From Euglena gracilis (Eukaryota; Euglenida; Euglenophyceae; Euglenales), in NCBI GenBank assembly GCA_039621445.1, contig CP154955.1, positions 48,034,086 to 48,098,085 of the forward strand: 64,000 bases of DNA, read 5' to 3'. Shown in pieces: positions 49,860 to 61,761 of this stretch. Each line of letters opens with the position of its first letter. Within the stretch, counting starts at the first letter, position 1. The position numbers and the translations under genes were made by a program. The notes beneath the pieces are model-generated. The model worked only from the letters and a program-made list of their open reading frames with translations, did not search any database and was not told where the DNA came from.

Positions 49860-51770
49860 GGCCTCAAATCATGACGTGGGCAGAACACCTTCCCCATCCC
49901 TTGTGATAGGCACAATATTTCATTAAAGGGGAGCCCTCAAAAACTCCCAAAACCCAGGGGAGAGCTAGTTCAGCCTGCCAGGAGGGGGGGGGAATGACGA
50001 AAAAAAGTTGGGAAATGGGAAAACGTTGGGAAGAAGGAAAACAGAGTAAAAATGCCAGTAAAGCAGTGCGGGAAGAGTGGGAAGAGGTGGGAAATCAGTT
50101 TTGAGGGGGAAATTGAACGAAACATGCAATTTAGTTGAAAGAAAATGCTGGGGACACGTTGGGATACACACAAAATACCCACCTGGGGAGAGTACCACCT
50201 TGGTCCACCTGTTCACTGGGAGGGTTGGATGCCATGCCCCACTTCCCTCAATACGGAGAGGTTTAAAAATATTATTATTTCCGACGTATTGTTAATAATT
50301 GAATAATGATGATGATGAGCACTCCGGAATGACCACAGTGCTTATCCCAACCCTTTCGTCACAGGGAAAATTTTTTTCCATCTTTGAATGCTTTGCATTG
50401 TGGGAAGATCTACAAAGGGCAAATCAACAAACATAAAAGTCAAATTCTCCTTCGTGGAGGAGATTTTGAGGGGTGCCGGCCACGCTTCACTACAAAGACT
50501 TCCGCCAGTCTGGCCGCGGTCAATGTGGGGAAAAGGGGGGCAGAGAGTGCGGAACCCCCGCCAGCTCAGCGTGCAGCGTGTGTGCACTAGAGCAGCGGGC
50601 CGTGGCGAGGGACAAAGGCGGAGGCCCCCCGCGGGCTGCGTCTTCAGCTGCAGAGAACCCCGTAGAGTTATTTGGGTCCTTTCGTCCCTCCCCCAGCTGT
50701 GCGTGTGGGGGAGGGACATTCCCCTCCTGGTCTTTGACCCACCCAAGAATGGGGGCATTGCGGTTGGAATGCGGGGAGCCGGTCATGGACACGCTGTGAT
50801 GCGCACTGCACCATAAAGAAACTGGCATTCTGGGGATGGGAAAAGGACGAGTAACACGGGGGGGGGGGTCATTATCCGTGTCAAGGACAGGAAGGGGGGT
50901 GTAATGTCCGGACTTCAAAAGCTTCAAAAAAACAGCAATTGCGTGGGGGTCTGGGACACACGGTGGGCTTGGCGCTCAACCGAATCCCAAAAATGAATTC
51001 AGACAAAACACCAAAAAAAATTCTCTGCGTTCTCCTCCCCCCCCCTCGTTCAGCCCAACATCTTCAAACGTTTGGAAATGAAACTTCAGGGAGATGAGGT
51101 ACAAATGCTCCACACAGGAAGGCCTGATGGGTAGGAAGACTCCCCACCCGCCCTGGCAGTTTGCAAAGAAGAACCCCGGCGTACAAGTTGGCAACCCGGG
51201 AATCCAGGAAGGGGTGCCAGAACCCCTCCTCCGCACCCATGGGGTGTCAAGCTTCCTGTGCAGCCCTGCTTCTGGCTGCTGGGGGAAACCTGCCGTCCGG
51301 GGCCAACAGCCCAGCGCCACTGACAGCCCCACCTACTGCACTGTGCTCCGCCAGCACTGCGTTCGGTCCTTGCTCAGCCAGCGTGAGTGCGCAATATGGC
51401 GAGATTTGTCTGGGGGGGGGAGTGGCGGGCGGGCGCAGACAGGCGCCGAGGAAAGAAGCCGAAGGCAGCCCGGGGGGGAGGGGTCCTCCGGCTTCGCTGC
51501 AGGAAGAAACGGAGCTCTGACCCCCATCGATAACAACAACAACAACAACAACTTTGCCCCATTTTGCAAAGAAAAAAAGGTGGGGAAAATGGATGGATCC
51601 AGCCGAAAATGCTTTAATGATATAGAAGCATTAAATATTATGCAAAGCTGCATTCGAAGCCAGGGGTGTATAATGGCGGGGGCGACGCTTAAATTGACCA
51701 ACCACAGGGGGGAGGGGTCTCGGAGTGCCCTGGAGTGCCTGGGCAGGCAGGCACTCCCCCCGGGGGGGGG
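49860..51770. other. GC-rich complex region, no assigned gene
   Basis: Contains open frames on both strands. The most coding-like is on the minus strand at about 51170-51045 (GVFLPIRPSCVEHLYLISLK then FHFQTFEDVGLNEG). An (AAC)n run is at 51533-51552. Near 51720-51770 the phrase GAGTGCCTGGGCAGGCAGGC resembles the palindromes at 57325-57400. No product was recognised. Confidence 0.4.
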
Positions 51771-51778
51771 GGGTTGAG

Positions 51779-52117
51779 CGCAACCAAGCTCAGTGGGCCA
51801 AGCGGCTTGTGTGGGAGGCGCCTCCGGCTGCGCCGGAGGATCCTGCTAACCAAGACCTTTCTGCTATGCCGTCCGTCTTCCCCACTGTTGTTGTGTCGTT
51901 CCGTGACCCACTGCCAGGCAAAAAGCGCCCTAGGCCCGTGGATGTGTTGAAAATCTGCCCCCGCTGTGGCTGTCCTGTTCCCTTGTCCACCCCGTGTCAT
52001 GAGCAAACGCGTGTTGTCTGTGATCAGTGTAGGTGTGAGTATCATTGGAAGTGCGTGAATCTGTGTCATGCGCCCAAGTTTGGATCGTGGGTTTGCCACG
52101 CCTTGCCCCACAAATAG
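51779..52117 (+). CDS. PHD-like zinc-finger protein, 3' exon
   Basis: The open frame ends at TAG 52117 and carries a treble-clef pattern: CPRCGCPVPLSTPC, then VVCDQCRCEYHWKC, then SWVCHALPH. The spacing C-x2-C, C-x2-C-x4-H-x2-C with a Trp two residues before the next Cys is that of PHD fingers, which read histone tails in chromatin proteins. Upstream the chain is basic and Pro-rich (GKKRPRPVDV). A TTGAG acceptor after a G-run would start the exon at 51779; an ATG at 51868 is an alternative start for a short protein. PHD domains usually form part of much larger proteins, so earlier exons are expected but were not found, and a mobile-element origin (some retroelements carry such fingers) is possible. 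Confidence 0.55.
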   Translation, partial: RNQAQWAKRLVWEAPPAAPEDPANQDLSAMPSVFPTVVVSFRDPLPGKKRPRPVDVLKICPRCGCPVPLSTPCHEQTRVVCDQCRCEYHWKCVNLCHAPKFGSWVCHALPHK

Positions 52118-52235
52118 CACGTTGCGCTCTAACCCATTCCGGTTGCGTATGTCCCCTGTTCTGCAATCCACAGCACTAGCTGTTGCACTAGCCACTTCGT
52201 CGGGTCCCCTGGGTCAACGCCTGCCCTGTATTTCG

Positions 52236-52305
52236 TGGACGTATATTATATATTATAATATATAATATTATATATGTATATTATATATTATATTATATAT
52301 GGATA
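52236..52305. repeat. TATATTATA AT-rich palindromes within a foldback
   Basis: About 70 bp of ATATTATATATTATA, sitting between TTTCGTGGAC and GTCCACGAA, the arms of the GCCTGCCCTGTATTTCG foldback family. Confidence 0.88.
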
Positions 52306-52559
52306 TTTCGAGTCCACGAATATCAGTGCATGGTTTTTGTGGACTGAATTTTCTGACATATTACCACTGTCACAAACATACTCAATTCAAATCCTTGCCT
52401 TTGTACTTCACAATGAGCAGGACACAAAAAGAATGCTTTAGCCACTGAAAGTGAATGTGTGATTCATGTTGGTGAGCAAACATTGCCAGAAGAAATACAG
52501 CGACACAAACAGAGTCAACCGACGACCGTGAGCTGTTGACAGCTATAATTGTGGCTTGA

Positions 52560-52780
52560 GGCCCGACGCCTGCCCTGTATATCGTGGATTGGAACACGAA
52601 ATACAGTGCAGGCGTTGACCCCCTCGGCGCCTGTCCTGTATTTCGACCATGGTCCCTTTTCGGGAGTCCACGAAAACAGTGTGTGTTTTGTTTTCCCGAA
52701 ACACACACTTTTTTGTGGACTCAGTCCACGAAAAACAGTGAGTGTTTTCGGCTTTAGTCCATGGATATAGATAAGAGCTC
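52560..52780. repeat. GCCTGCCCTGTAT foldback repeats
   Basis: GACGCCTGCCCTGTATATCG, CGAAATACAGTGCAGGCG and several GTCCACGAAAA/TTTTGTGGAC pairs. Same family as 47205-47305. Confidence 0.82.
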
Positions 52781-52789
52781 AGCGACCCT

Positions 52790-53270
52790 CGCCTGCCCCA
52801 TGGTGAATCCAGGGTTGACGTTTTTTTTTTTGTTAAAAAAAACAAAAAAGCATGCTTTTTTAAAAAAAAAGAAACGCCAAAAAAACATGTTTTTTTGAAA
52901 AAAGCAAAAATTGACCTTTTTCCTTGCGACTTTTTTTTGAGGAAAATTTTTGGGGGTGGTTTGAGTCATGGGGGGGGGTCAAGGGGGGGTCACGGGGGAA
53001 CACCACATTTTCGGTGGCCAAATTAGGAATCACTGAAAATGAATTTTTTGGGGAAAATCCTTAAATTAGGAATCCCCCAACCTAAAATTAGTATTTTGAC
53101 ACCAAATTAGGCATCACCATTCCAAATTTTGCAAAATTTATGCCTCAAAATTAGGAATCTAAAGTATTTCCAAATCGCCCCATTTTTGGCCAAAACCATG
53201 ATTTTTAGGTTTTTTCTGTGTCAAAAAAGTCGAAAAAATCCAACGAAAGGGGTATGGGAGGTATGGGGAG
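52790..53270. repeat. AT foldback and GGGGGTGG-ended repeat
   Basis: AAAACATGTTTTTTTG foldback (52826-52900), then GGGGGTGGTTTGAGTCATGG with G-runs, GGTGGCCAAATTAGGAATCA and related TTAGGAATC phrases shared with 14.24-14.38 and 29.3-29.5 kb. No gene. Confidence 0.7.
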
Positions 53271-53274
53271 GGGG

Positions 53275-54330
53275 TCGCTAAGCTCTTATCCATTTATGGG
53301 TAAGAGCGAACTCTGCCATTTCGCCGGGGTCCAAAAATCGGTCAAAAAATCGATTTTTCGAAGATGTCCGAGAAAACGTACAGTATTTCCGGAAATATCG
53401 GTCTGACAAAATGCACCCCGGAGGCCCTCTATCACCCCCCGTTCGCCGTTTTGGCCGCCAACACGCCTGGCCCGTGTTCCGGCGCGCTTTTGCGGCCCAA
53501 AACGGCCATTTTGGGGAGTTTTTTGGGCCGTTTTTTTTGGTCAAAAAATCGATTTTCCCAAAATGTCTCACAATGAAGCAAAATCAAAGAAAATGTCCGG
53601 AGAGCAAAAATGAAGCCCTTGGAATGCCCTATCCAACTATGGTTTACTTTTCCCCCGGCTGTTTGTGCAGCCCGAGTTACGGCCATTTTTCGGCCCATTT
53701 TGACCAAAAATCAAAAAATCAAAAAATCGATGTTTCCAAAATATCTCGAAAAATGAAGCAAACTCAAAGGAAATGTCCGGAGAGCTGATTTGAAGCCCTT
53801 GGAACGACTCCACGTGATGGTATTTTGATTTCCCCGCAACTCCCCGCCGGGCCCGAAATATGGCCGATTTACTGCCCAAAACAGCGCGGCAGGCTTGCGA
53901 CTCAGCCGTTTTCGCCCCCCCCCCCCTGTTTTGGGGTCAAAAAATCATTTTCCCCCAAAATTTCTCAAAAATGGTGGGGAATCAAAGGAAATGTCCAAGA
54001 CCTAAATTGAAGCCCTTAAAATGCCCTGTCTAAAAGTATTTTGATTTCCCCGCAACTCCCCGTCTAGCCCAAGTTACGGCCATTTTTCGGCCAATTTTGA
54101 CTATTTCGTACAGTTTTTGTCCTGTTTTGATTTCCGTTTTCGGCCATTTTGGGCAAAAAGTCGAAAAAAACGAAAAAAAACCCCTTTTGCCCAAAACCAT
54201 GTTTTTGGGCCTCCCAGACCCAGAAAACGTGTTTTTGAGCCCAAAATGAGCGTTTTCCGACCCGCCAGCGCGCCGTTTGGGCCGGACCCATTGACTTTGG
54301 GTCAAAAACGGGTCGCAGTTCTAGTCTTTT
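53275..54330. repeat. ~900-bp dispersed repeat, copy 2
   Basis: Starts next to the reversed GCTCTTAC hairpin and follows 47945-48720 phrase by phrase, then ends with one unit of the GTCGAAAAA/GGCCTCCC repeat (54150-54310). Confidence 0.92.
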
Positions 54331-54344
54331 TCAACGTCCTTTAC

Positions 54345-54560
54345 GTGCAGCTCCCATAAAAAGCTCAGCACTATTCAAAACCTGGTCTCTGAGCTCTAAA
54401 CATTTCAAAAATTACTGTAACTACAAATCACTGAAAGTTACCGTAATTGCATCTTACGTTGAAAGTGACGTGAAATTTGCAATGCTAGTATTTTCGGCCT
54501 TCCATTACGTGCAAGTCCCATTAAGAGCTCAGCATTATTCAAAACCTGGTACGTTCGGCA
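54345..54560. repeat. AAGAGCTCAGCACTATTCAA repeats
   Basis: AAAGCTCAGCACTATTCAAA with ACCTGGTC occurs at 54358 and 54522, and also at 34908 and (diverged) 24180. It always sits at the edge of other repeats. Confidence 0.7.
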
Positions 54561-56560
54561 TTGAAATTCATCAGCGAAGTCCACCGGTGAACGTTACTAG
54601 TCAAATTCCATTGGAAGGTTTGGCAGAGGGGGGGAGACGGGGGGGTCCCAGGCCCCCTGGTGAACTTTTAAACAATGAATTTCACCTAGGTGGGCGGAGG
54701 TCCAAAAAAATCCCCAAAGTTCATTGCCTCATCTCCGTCGTATTTTGGGAATGCTCCTGAAGTTGAATGTTCCAAAACCTTGACGGTGCTCCCTGCTGCC
54801 AACTTCCAATCAGTGTGCCTGTCATCTGTTTGCTATTGCCCCCTTTCACGTTGTTTTTTGGGGTCCACCAACCAGCGCATGTGAGAACTTGTCCACGTGC
54901 ACATCCAATTTTCACACAATTCAGCATATTTTCCCCTGTTTGTTTGTGCGAAGCGCCGAATTTTTCGAAAATTGGTATTTTGGGGTGCATTTGTAGACAC
55001 TTTTGGGGGTGGAAAGTTTTTCCAGCTAAAATCCATAAAATGGACCCCATGAATAAGACCCCCCTCAGACTTTCCAGCAACCGACCCATGACATGGACCA
55101 GTTATTTTGGGGGTTTAAGGTGTGTTTAAGGCCGGAAAGTAAATAAAACTTATCGATGGGCAGGCAAGCTTCTTGTTACCAACCCCGGGGAGGGGTATGC
55201 CTTGTGCCATGGGATGCCGGCCCATGGCAGACACACCCTCGTGGGGGGGGGGGGGCGTTGGATTGTCCCCCGGTGTCTGTCCCTGCCGACCAAGCCAATT
55301 TTCCCTGGCCCCCAGGTGCCGAGGGGTGTGCCACCCAAAACTCGAACCCCGGGGGGTCAAAAATGCTCTACCCCCCTTCCTGCCCAAAGAACAGCCAGAC
55401 AGCGATGTATTTTTTTTATTTTATTTTATTATTTTTTTATTTTCCGCTTTTGGGGGTCAGAAATGGGCCGAAAACTGGCAAAAAAAATGGGTTGGAAAAG
55501 AGCAAATCAAGAATTGATTTTTTGCATAAGCTTTCGGGGCATTTTTGCAGGTTTTATTTTTTTGGTATTTATTTTGCCTGGAACCCCTATGGGGGGGGGT
55601 CAGCTGGCAGTCTTTTTCCAGCTAGCCTAAATTTTCCATCCTCTGAAGTGCACGTCTGTGTGAATGCATGTGAGCGAGCGTGTTTGTGTTTAAACGTCGA
55701 ATGCACTGGTTCCGGGGAAATCCGTTCATACGAAAGATTGAAGGGACCAAATTCAGCGCAATCGCTGGGCAAAGTCGGAAATTGTCGCGTTGAAAGTTCA
55801 AAATCATCCCCCCCGCCCCCCACAGCCCCCTGCATGCCCCCCGCAGCGGATAGGATGTCGGAATGATGCATTGGGTCGCCACTCGACTACGCTTGGGGCG
55901 ACATGTGCAACGGTTCTCATCCACTTATGTGGGCTCAAGGTTGGGCAGCCACATATGGTTTGCTTCTTCCTTGCCTCTTGCCTGCCTTGCTTGAATCAAA
56001 GGCCAAGCGACTTTGATTTTGTGGATGTCACTCACTGAGAACCAATTTCAGTTCCATTCACTTAATCTTGAAGAATTCTTCACCCAGTTAATTTGTGCTT
56101 CTGTTGCAATGATATATTTAAATAATTTCTATCTTGGTTTTTAACCGTAGTGTCAATGTTCCTCGCAAAATGAGTAACTGGTTTTTCTGGCGTTCGTTTC
56201 CAAAAATTCGATCTGTCCAAATATTTTTTTGGACAAATGATTGCTGGATGTGATGCAGCAGGCTAAGGCACGCAACATAGGCGAAATATGGTCTTGCTGA
56301 TGACGACAAATTTCCTTCTTCAAATTTTTGCAGTCTTAGAGGACAGAGTCATTTTGTAAAGCAGAATTTTTGCAAGCCTTTGCCGTCTGGCTTGTTGGAT
56401 TTTGGGCCAACGATACTTTCCGGGTGTTTTTTTTTGTTTCGAGCATGACCTGATTTTGGGAAAAAGGGAGGGGATCCATCTGGGAAAAAAAGTTGGGGTT
56501 AGCATTTTTTTTTGTGGCTGTCTGCTAATTGCGTCAATGAAAATCCTCACGGCCTGAATT
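54560..56560. other. No assigned gene
   Basis: Mixed sequence with a few G-runs and a poly-T/poly-A tract (55408-55440). Several frames of 90-236 codons overlap on both strands without a recognisable motif; none has supporting splice sites. Confidence 0.45.
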
Positions 56561-56572
56561 TTTTTGTTTGTA

Positions 56573-56755
56573 GAGGGTCCAAACAGTCTCAACAATGATG
56601 CAAGCATCCTGCCCAAAACGACAGACGCCCGCATTGGAAACGCCAGGACTGAGAGGGGGAAACAACAATTCCCCCCCCCTGTCCAAAACACGAACAACAA
56701 CAAACCTCAACAAAACGGCCGGGTGAAGGAGTGGCAAACGTCTGGTTTTTTATCG
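56573..56755 (+). CDS. Candidate exon, unknown protein
   Basis: A pyrimidine tract and TTTGTTTGTAG acceptor precede a frame reading GPNSLNNDASILPKTTDARI, GNARTERGKQQFPPPVQNTN and NNKPQQNGRVKEWQTSG, polar and repeat-free, with a possible GTCTGG donor near 56740. It may belong with the plus-strand candidate exons at 57.0, 60.2 and 60.9 kb. Product unknown. Confidence 0.35.
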
Positions 56756-57002
56756 TGGACGTTTCCCATCGTTTCAGTTTTGATCAACACTTATTGTGGT
56801 ACTGGAAAACAAATGATGATTGAGAAATCTTTTCTCAAACAGCAATTGCTTTTCTTCTTAGATTGGCCAGTCCACTTCATTTGGGTCATAACGATGCATT
56901 TATTGCAAATATCTCATCCAGCGAATCAGGGAACACCTAACCGAGGTGGGTGCCTCTCCTTTAAGACTCGAAGTCAGTTGTCAACATTGAATTATTGAAT
57001 TG

Positions 57003-57120
57003 CTATGCGGCGGCCCGGAGCGGAATCCCGCCGGTGCGGTTCAGCAACGACTCGGCCGTCCTCACGCTGCGGGTCGCCCCGGTCACCATGCATGGCCGGG
57101 AGCAGGCTGGAATTTTTGAG
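57003..57120 (+). CDS. Candidate exon, beta-rich segment
   Basis: The frame reads SGIPPVRFSNDSAVLTLRVA then PVTMHGREQAGIFE, followed by a GTTGCC donor. GC-rich codons and alternating hydrophobic residues suggest a beta-sheet domain. RVAP resembles a short motif of protein-arginine deiminases, but the rest of that family was not found, so I do not assign it. Confidence 0.4.
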
Positions 57121-57319
57121 GTTGCCGACCCCACCCCGGATGCATTGGGCAGGCACTCCAAGATACCCAGATCCGAACCAGGGGGATGGGGTCGGGCAGA
57201 TGGCCAAAACAGGCCTAGGCACTTCGCCAAGGCGCTTCCGGCGTAGAAGCCCAGAGAGTCCATTTTGGGGCATTTTTTTTGGCTCACGACCAAACAGGCA
57301 CCGACCCTCCCGGGGGGGG

Positions 57320-57405
57320 GGGGTAGTGCCTGCCTGCCCAGGCAGGCACTGCCCTCCATGGGGTAGTGCCTGCCTGCCCAGGCAGGCACTGCCCTCCACA
57401 ACACC
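57320..57405. repeat. Tandem AGTGCCTGCCTGCCCAGGCA palindromes
   Basis: Two copies of GTAGTGCCTGCCTGCCCAGG with CAGGCACTGCCCTCCA. Related palindromes lie near 51735 and 5640. Confidence 0.88.
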
Positions 57406-57409
57406 TCCC

Positions 57410-59105
57410 ATCGGGTAGGTAAAATTCAGCCTGGCTGGGAGGTGGCCGAGATGGGCCACATCCAGATCTCGATTGCCCGATCCGAGGCTGCCCAAGGGTA
57501 TGCTGCAGCTTCTCGCAGGAATAAGGGTGCTGTATCCCCCCCCTGCCTGTGTGAAGAAGCCTCTCATTGCCAAAAATGGGACAGCGTATCAGACTACACT
57601 GTAGTTGAAGAATGGGAGCAGGTTCTTTTTTAAAGAACCCGAGGGAGTTGGATATTATGGGCAGGCAGGGTAGGGCATTTTCGACCCCCCAGGGGGGGGT
57701 TTGGGGTGGGTAGTGCCATAACACACCCCCCAGTACTGGAGGCGCCAGGGGCCAAAAATGACCATTTTCAAGCAGGCTTCTACTTAAGCCCTCCCCCCAG
57801 GGGGGAGGGCTGGGCTGCAGCTGGTGCAAACTTGGCTGATGGAAATCCTTTCGGACTCCTCTTGTGGGGGGTTCCGCTATCAGGGACTGCCCTTGGAATT
57901 TGAATTTCCCACAATTTTTTTTCATTTTTTTGGCAGGTTTTGGGAGGCAAAAAAAAATCCGGCGCTTCGCGCTGATCACAGACAAAAAACTCATTAAAAT
58001 CCTCATTTTTTCCTCGGCATACAGCGCCAGAGGAATTTCTTTCTTTTCTTTTTCCAGTCCCCCCCCCCCCAGATCCCCCCAGGGAGAGGGGGTCTAGCTA
58101 GTGGCTTTTTCCAGTGTCGGCTAGCCGATGGACTCCCCGGTGTCAAGGATTATATTTTTTGAAGGCAAAATTTTTTTCAAAACTTTTGAGGCATTTTGAG
58201 CCATTTTTTTGAAAGGGTTTTTGAGTCATTTTAATGCTGTTTCCAGAGGGCAATCAAAGGGTTGTCCCAGCATTGAACCAACATTTTGATTTGCATGTGG
58301 TCCAAAAGCAAAAAAAAGTCAAGTTAAAATACACATTTTTGGAGTTTTGGTTAGATGTCCAATGTCCCAGCAATGTTGGAAATCGTTTTCTTCCTGGAGT
58401 TGAATTGTTGTTGTTTTTTTTGGAGATTTTGCGCTTTTTATTTTGCTCAGTTGGAGAAAATTCTGCCAGCACAAATTTTTTAGGCATTTTAAGGAATTTT
58501 AAAGGCATTTTGGCCAAAATTTTTAAGGTGAATTTTAAGGTATTTGAAGGTTTTTTAAGGCGCCTAAAAATCACAATGCCTGCCCGGGGTCCTTAAGTGA
58601 AAGTCTGTTTAATAACCCCCCCCCTAATAAGTGCACGGGTGCGCGCATTTTAAGGACGTAGTTTCGGACCCCAAGGGGTGTGCACTTATTGGGGCAGTGC
58701 GCACTTTTTAGGACAAAGCCGAAAATACTCATGTTTCCCCCACTCTTTTTCAATTTTCCCCCTATTTTGTGATATCAAGCAATGAGTCAAGTGATTATGT
58801 GTCAAATTTGGGCTTGGACGATAGAAATAGTTGGTTTGAGAAGGACAATTCTGAGAATTGTGTGTGCTTTCCGACCTGAGATGTAACAATGATTTCTCCT
58901 TTGGGGGGTGCGCACTTTTTAGGGAGGTAGTTTCGGACCCCTGGGGGGTGCGCACTTATTAGGGCACTGCGCACAATTAGGGCACTGCGCACTTATTAGG
59001 GGGGGGTTTACAGTGTGGAGCATTAATTAATTAATTAACTTTGATACTCCAGTTTTGTGGGTCATACCCACCCCCAAGCCCCAAAGCCTCTGCCAGCCCA
59101 TTGGG

Positions 59106-59164
<59 letters not shown>

Positions 59165-60170
59165 AACTAGCCTGGCACCGCCCTGCGCAGCAGTGCCCCA
59201 GCCAGCTCTGCCGCAGGCGTACTCTGCCAAACTGAAGCCAGACCTTTGAGAGCTGAATTTTGCAAATTGTGACCCTGGAGAGGAGAGGAGGTGGTCCATA
59301 CTTGGGTGGGTGGCCTCTGACCCCATCTTTGGATGACACATGGTGGAGACCCCTGGCAATGCTGGCTGTGGAGGCAGGGGGGGGGGGTCCTTCAACTAAG
59401 ACTCAGCCCATTACAATTTTGTCCAGTGTTATCCTTGAACTTCCACGAGATCTTTCCCAATTTTAATGGGAGGGACATCTTTTTCAAAGCAAAGATGTTG
59501 GATTCTGGGGTTTATCTTCTGGTCGTTTGGCGCGATGTTCGGGATTGGTCGTTCACGTCATATTTCTCAAAAGATTTCCAATCTTGATGGAAGAAACTTG
59601 AATCGGACGCATCCGAGTCACATTCCTCACCGCAAAGTTTTTCTACCCGCCAGAAACTTGGGAATTTTTTCATCCCAAGGTTACTCGACCCCTGGGGCGT
59701 GTTGGGCTTTGGGGTGGGCACTGATACAACACCTCCAGCTCCCCAGCAAAATGGGCATTTTCAAGGGACAATTTGCCTGTGCTTCCTCGTTGGGCAGGTA
59801 CGCAGAACAGCAGGTGCCCCCCCCCCCCGCCACCAGGGGTTGCAACGTAAACCCCTCCTCTGCACATTTTCTGGTCCATTTCTTCGTTTCTCCCCACAGG
59901 CCGAAGTCCAGCCCCATGACCTTCATGGGCGGGCTTCTCCTTGTGTTGTTTTGGTTTTCTGCCGTGTTTGAGAATTTGGCATCAAAAAGGAGCCGAGACA
60001 GAAAACACAACAAACACCAACTGCCACCATAGCAGAGAGGAGGGCTCCAAGGCGCATTTCTCCCAAAGTATCTTTTGGCATGCCTGTTTCATGGTCTTTG
60101 TGAGACTGTCAAAGGCAGGCTATTCTGCCATACGGCCCCCTTGGGGTTTGAAAGCGTCTGGTTCTTAGGA
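57410..60170. other. No assigned gene
   Basis: Contains a CGGCGCTTCGCGC dyad (57960), CTAATAAGTGC/GCGCACTTTTTAGG words repeated at 58615-58715 and 58905-59010, and a GT microsatellite. Frames are short or ambiguous. Confidence 0.45.
59107..59162. repeat. (GT)n microsatellite
   Basis: Uninterrupted GTGTGTGTGTGTGTGTGTGT for about 28 units. Confidence 0.98.
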
Positions 60171-60178
60171 GCAGTAGC

Positions 60179-60268
60179 ACGCACTGTGGCGTACCCGCGC
60201 AACGTCGGCTTGATCTTGCACGCGCTGCGCCGAAACAAGCTGGTGACGATCGCAGAGGGCCGCACCGG
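60179..60268 (+). CDS. Candidate exon, unknown protein
   Basis: After GGAGCAGTAG the frame reads RTVAYPRNVGLILHALRRNK then LVTIAEGRTG and meets a GTGAAG donor. The codon use is GC-rich and even, unlike the neighbouring repeats. A minus frame is also open, so strand is probable rather than certain. Confidence 0.4.
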
Positions 60269-60904
60269 TGAAGCTTGGCGCGGTTGTCAAAGCCCATCTG
60301 AAACAAAATGCTGCACCCACCCCCAATGGCAGGTTCAGCTGCACGCCATGGAGCTGGGAGGTGCTGCGGGTTCAACGTGTCAAGAGATTTCTTAAGCCAG
60401 CGGGCAGTCTCTGGGGATGGAGCGGGCAGTCTCTGGGGATGGGGCCTAAAATCAAGTTGGACCCCCATGGTCGGCCCCCTGGGGTGCGCCTCATGTCAGA
60501 TTTTGCATGGCCGAAGGCCGGGCCATAATAAGTTTTCCAGCGTTTTCGGCCGGATTTTGGGTGGTGGGTGGGGGGTGGGGCGGTTGACCTCCGGGGAGGG
60601 GGAGGTCGAGACATTTCGTCGATTTGGGCCCAGGAAAAAGTGCGTCCTCCGTGGTCACTAAGCTATGGTTGAGAGAAGGGCAGGGAGTAGTTACTGCTTG
60701 TTATTTCCATTTATATTTTCAATTATTCAATTATTGTTATTTTTTTCTGAATTTAAGAGCAGAAATCTTTTTTTCTTGTTTTATGTTTTACCGAATCTTT
60801 AAATTTATTATTTGTTTCCTTATTGCATTCCTGATTACGCATGCTTCCATGTTTATATACTTGAAATATGCGTTTAGTTTTTGAGCGATGTCATAGTTGT
60901 AGTC

Positions 60905-61048
60905 CTTCCACAAATGTTTTCGTCCACGAAATGGTTCAACCCTCTGGCCAGCCACCAAGTGGTACGCTCAGAGATGGACCACTGCACGCTGCAAATCGAT
61001 GAGCCGCAGCAGTCGTCTGGGGTGGGAACCATCACGCTGGTGCAGGTC
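60905..61048 (+). CDS. Candidate exon, beta-rich segment
   Basis: The frame reads PQMFSSTKWFNPLASHQVVR, SEMDHCTLQIDEPQQSSGVG and TITLVQ, ending at CAG with a GTCTGA donor. Alternating hydrophobic residues near the end resemble the 57.0-kb exon. It could belong to a large modular protein; no family was assigned. Confidence 0.4.
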
Positions 61049-61549
61049 TGACGCTTTGTGCATGTGCAACACACACACGCGGCTGAAGTCACTCACCACT
61101 AATGGTGTATCCCCCCCCGAAACTCCCGATCACCTGAAAGTGTTTTTGCCATTGACTTGCTGGGGGGAGGAGACTTGCTGAAGCCAGACCCCCTCCAGCC
61201 ACCCAGCGCTTTTTTCTCCAGCCAGCACGGGGGTTCTGAAGTTTTTGCATTCCGGCGAAGCCAGGCTGGACTAAAAAAGGTCCAAAATCCCCAAATATGG
61301 CCATTTCGGGCTTTTTTGTTTTCACCTCAAAAACTTGCTGAAAAACCCAACCCAGCTGAATTTGGGCGTTGTTGCCTGTTTTCGGGTGCCAGCTGGGTCC
61401 AGCCTGACAGCCGGTAGGACCCCCCCCTTGGACCCCCCCCCCCCACACAGGGAGGGTGTACAGGTTACAGGCGGGGAGGGGGAGGTGTCCCCCACCCCCC
61501 CCCCTTTTGGACTGGAGGGAGGGGTCCACCAGCTGCCAAGGGCAGGCAC

Positions 61550-61690
61550 CGACGGCCGACCAGGGCCGACCAGGGCCGACCAGGGCCGACCAGGGCCGAC
61601 CAGGGCCGACTATGATTTTCAGGACCCCCGTAGGTGGGGGTTCCGACCAGGGCCGACCAGGGCCGACCAGGGCCGACAGGGCCGATTTGC
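61550..61690. repeat. 10-bp minisatellite (GGCCGACCAG)
   Basis: GGCCGACCAGGGCCGACCAG units, about five before and four after a non-repeat insert containing GTAGGTGGGGGTTCC. A second array is at 62823-62908, also next to CACCTATGGCCGAC. Confidence 0.95.
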
Positions 61691-61761
61691 ATATGGTTGG
61701 CCGACCGAAGAGGAATGGATGAAGGAATTCGGCAGCTTTCCCTCTGGAACAAGCACCTCTG

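Noticed and set aside
49306-49926. 206-codon frame rich in His-Thr
   Set aside because: Encoded by a CA/GCAC microsatellite.
51094-51777. 227-codon plus-strand open frame
   Set aside because: Crosses an (AAC)n microsatellite and GC-rich low-complexity sequence; two other frames over the same bases look equally plausible.
55156-55866. 236-codon plus-strand open frame
   Set aside because: Runs through a poly-T/poly-A tract and a G-run with low-complexity Phe and Gly/Pro stretches; no domain or splice support.
57003-57060. Possible protein-arginine deiminase exon (LTLRVAP)
   Set aside because: Only a short motif matches; no catalytic segments of the family were found nearby.
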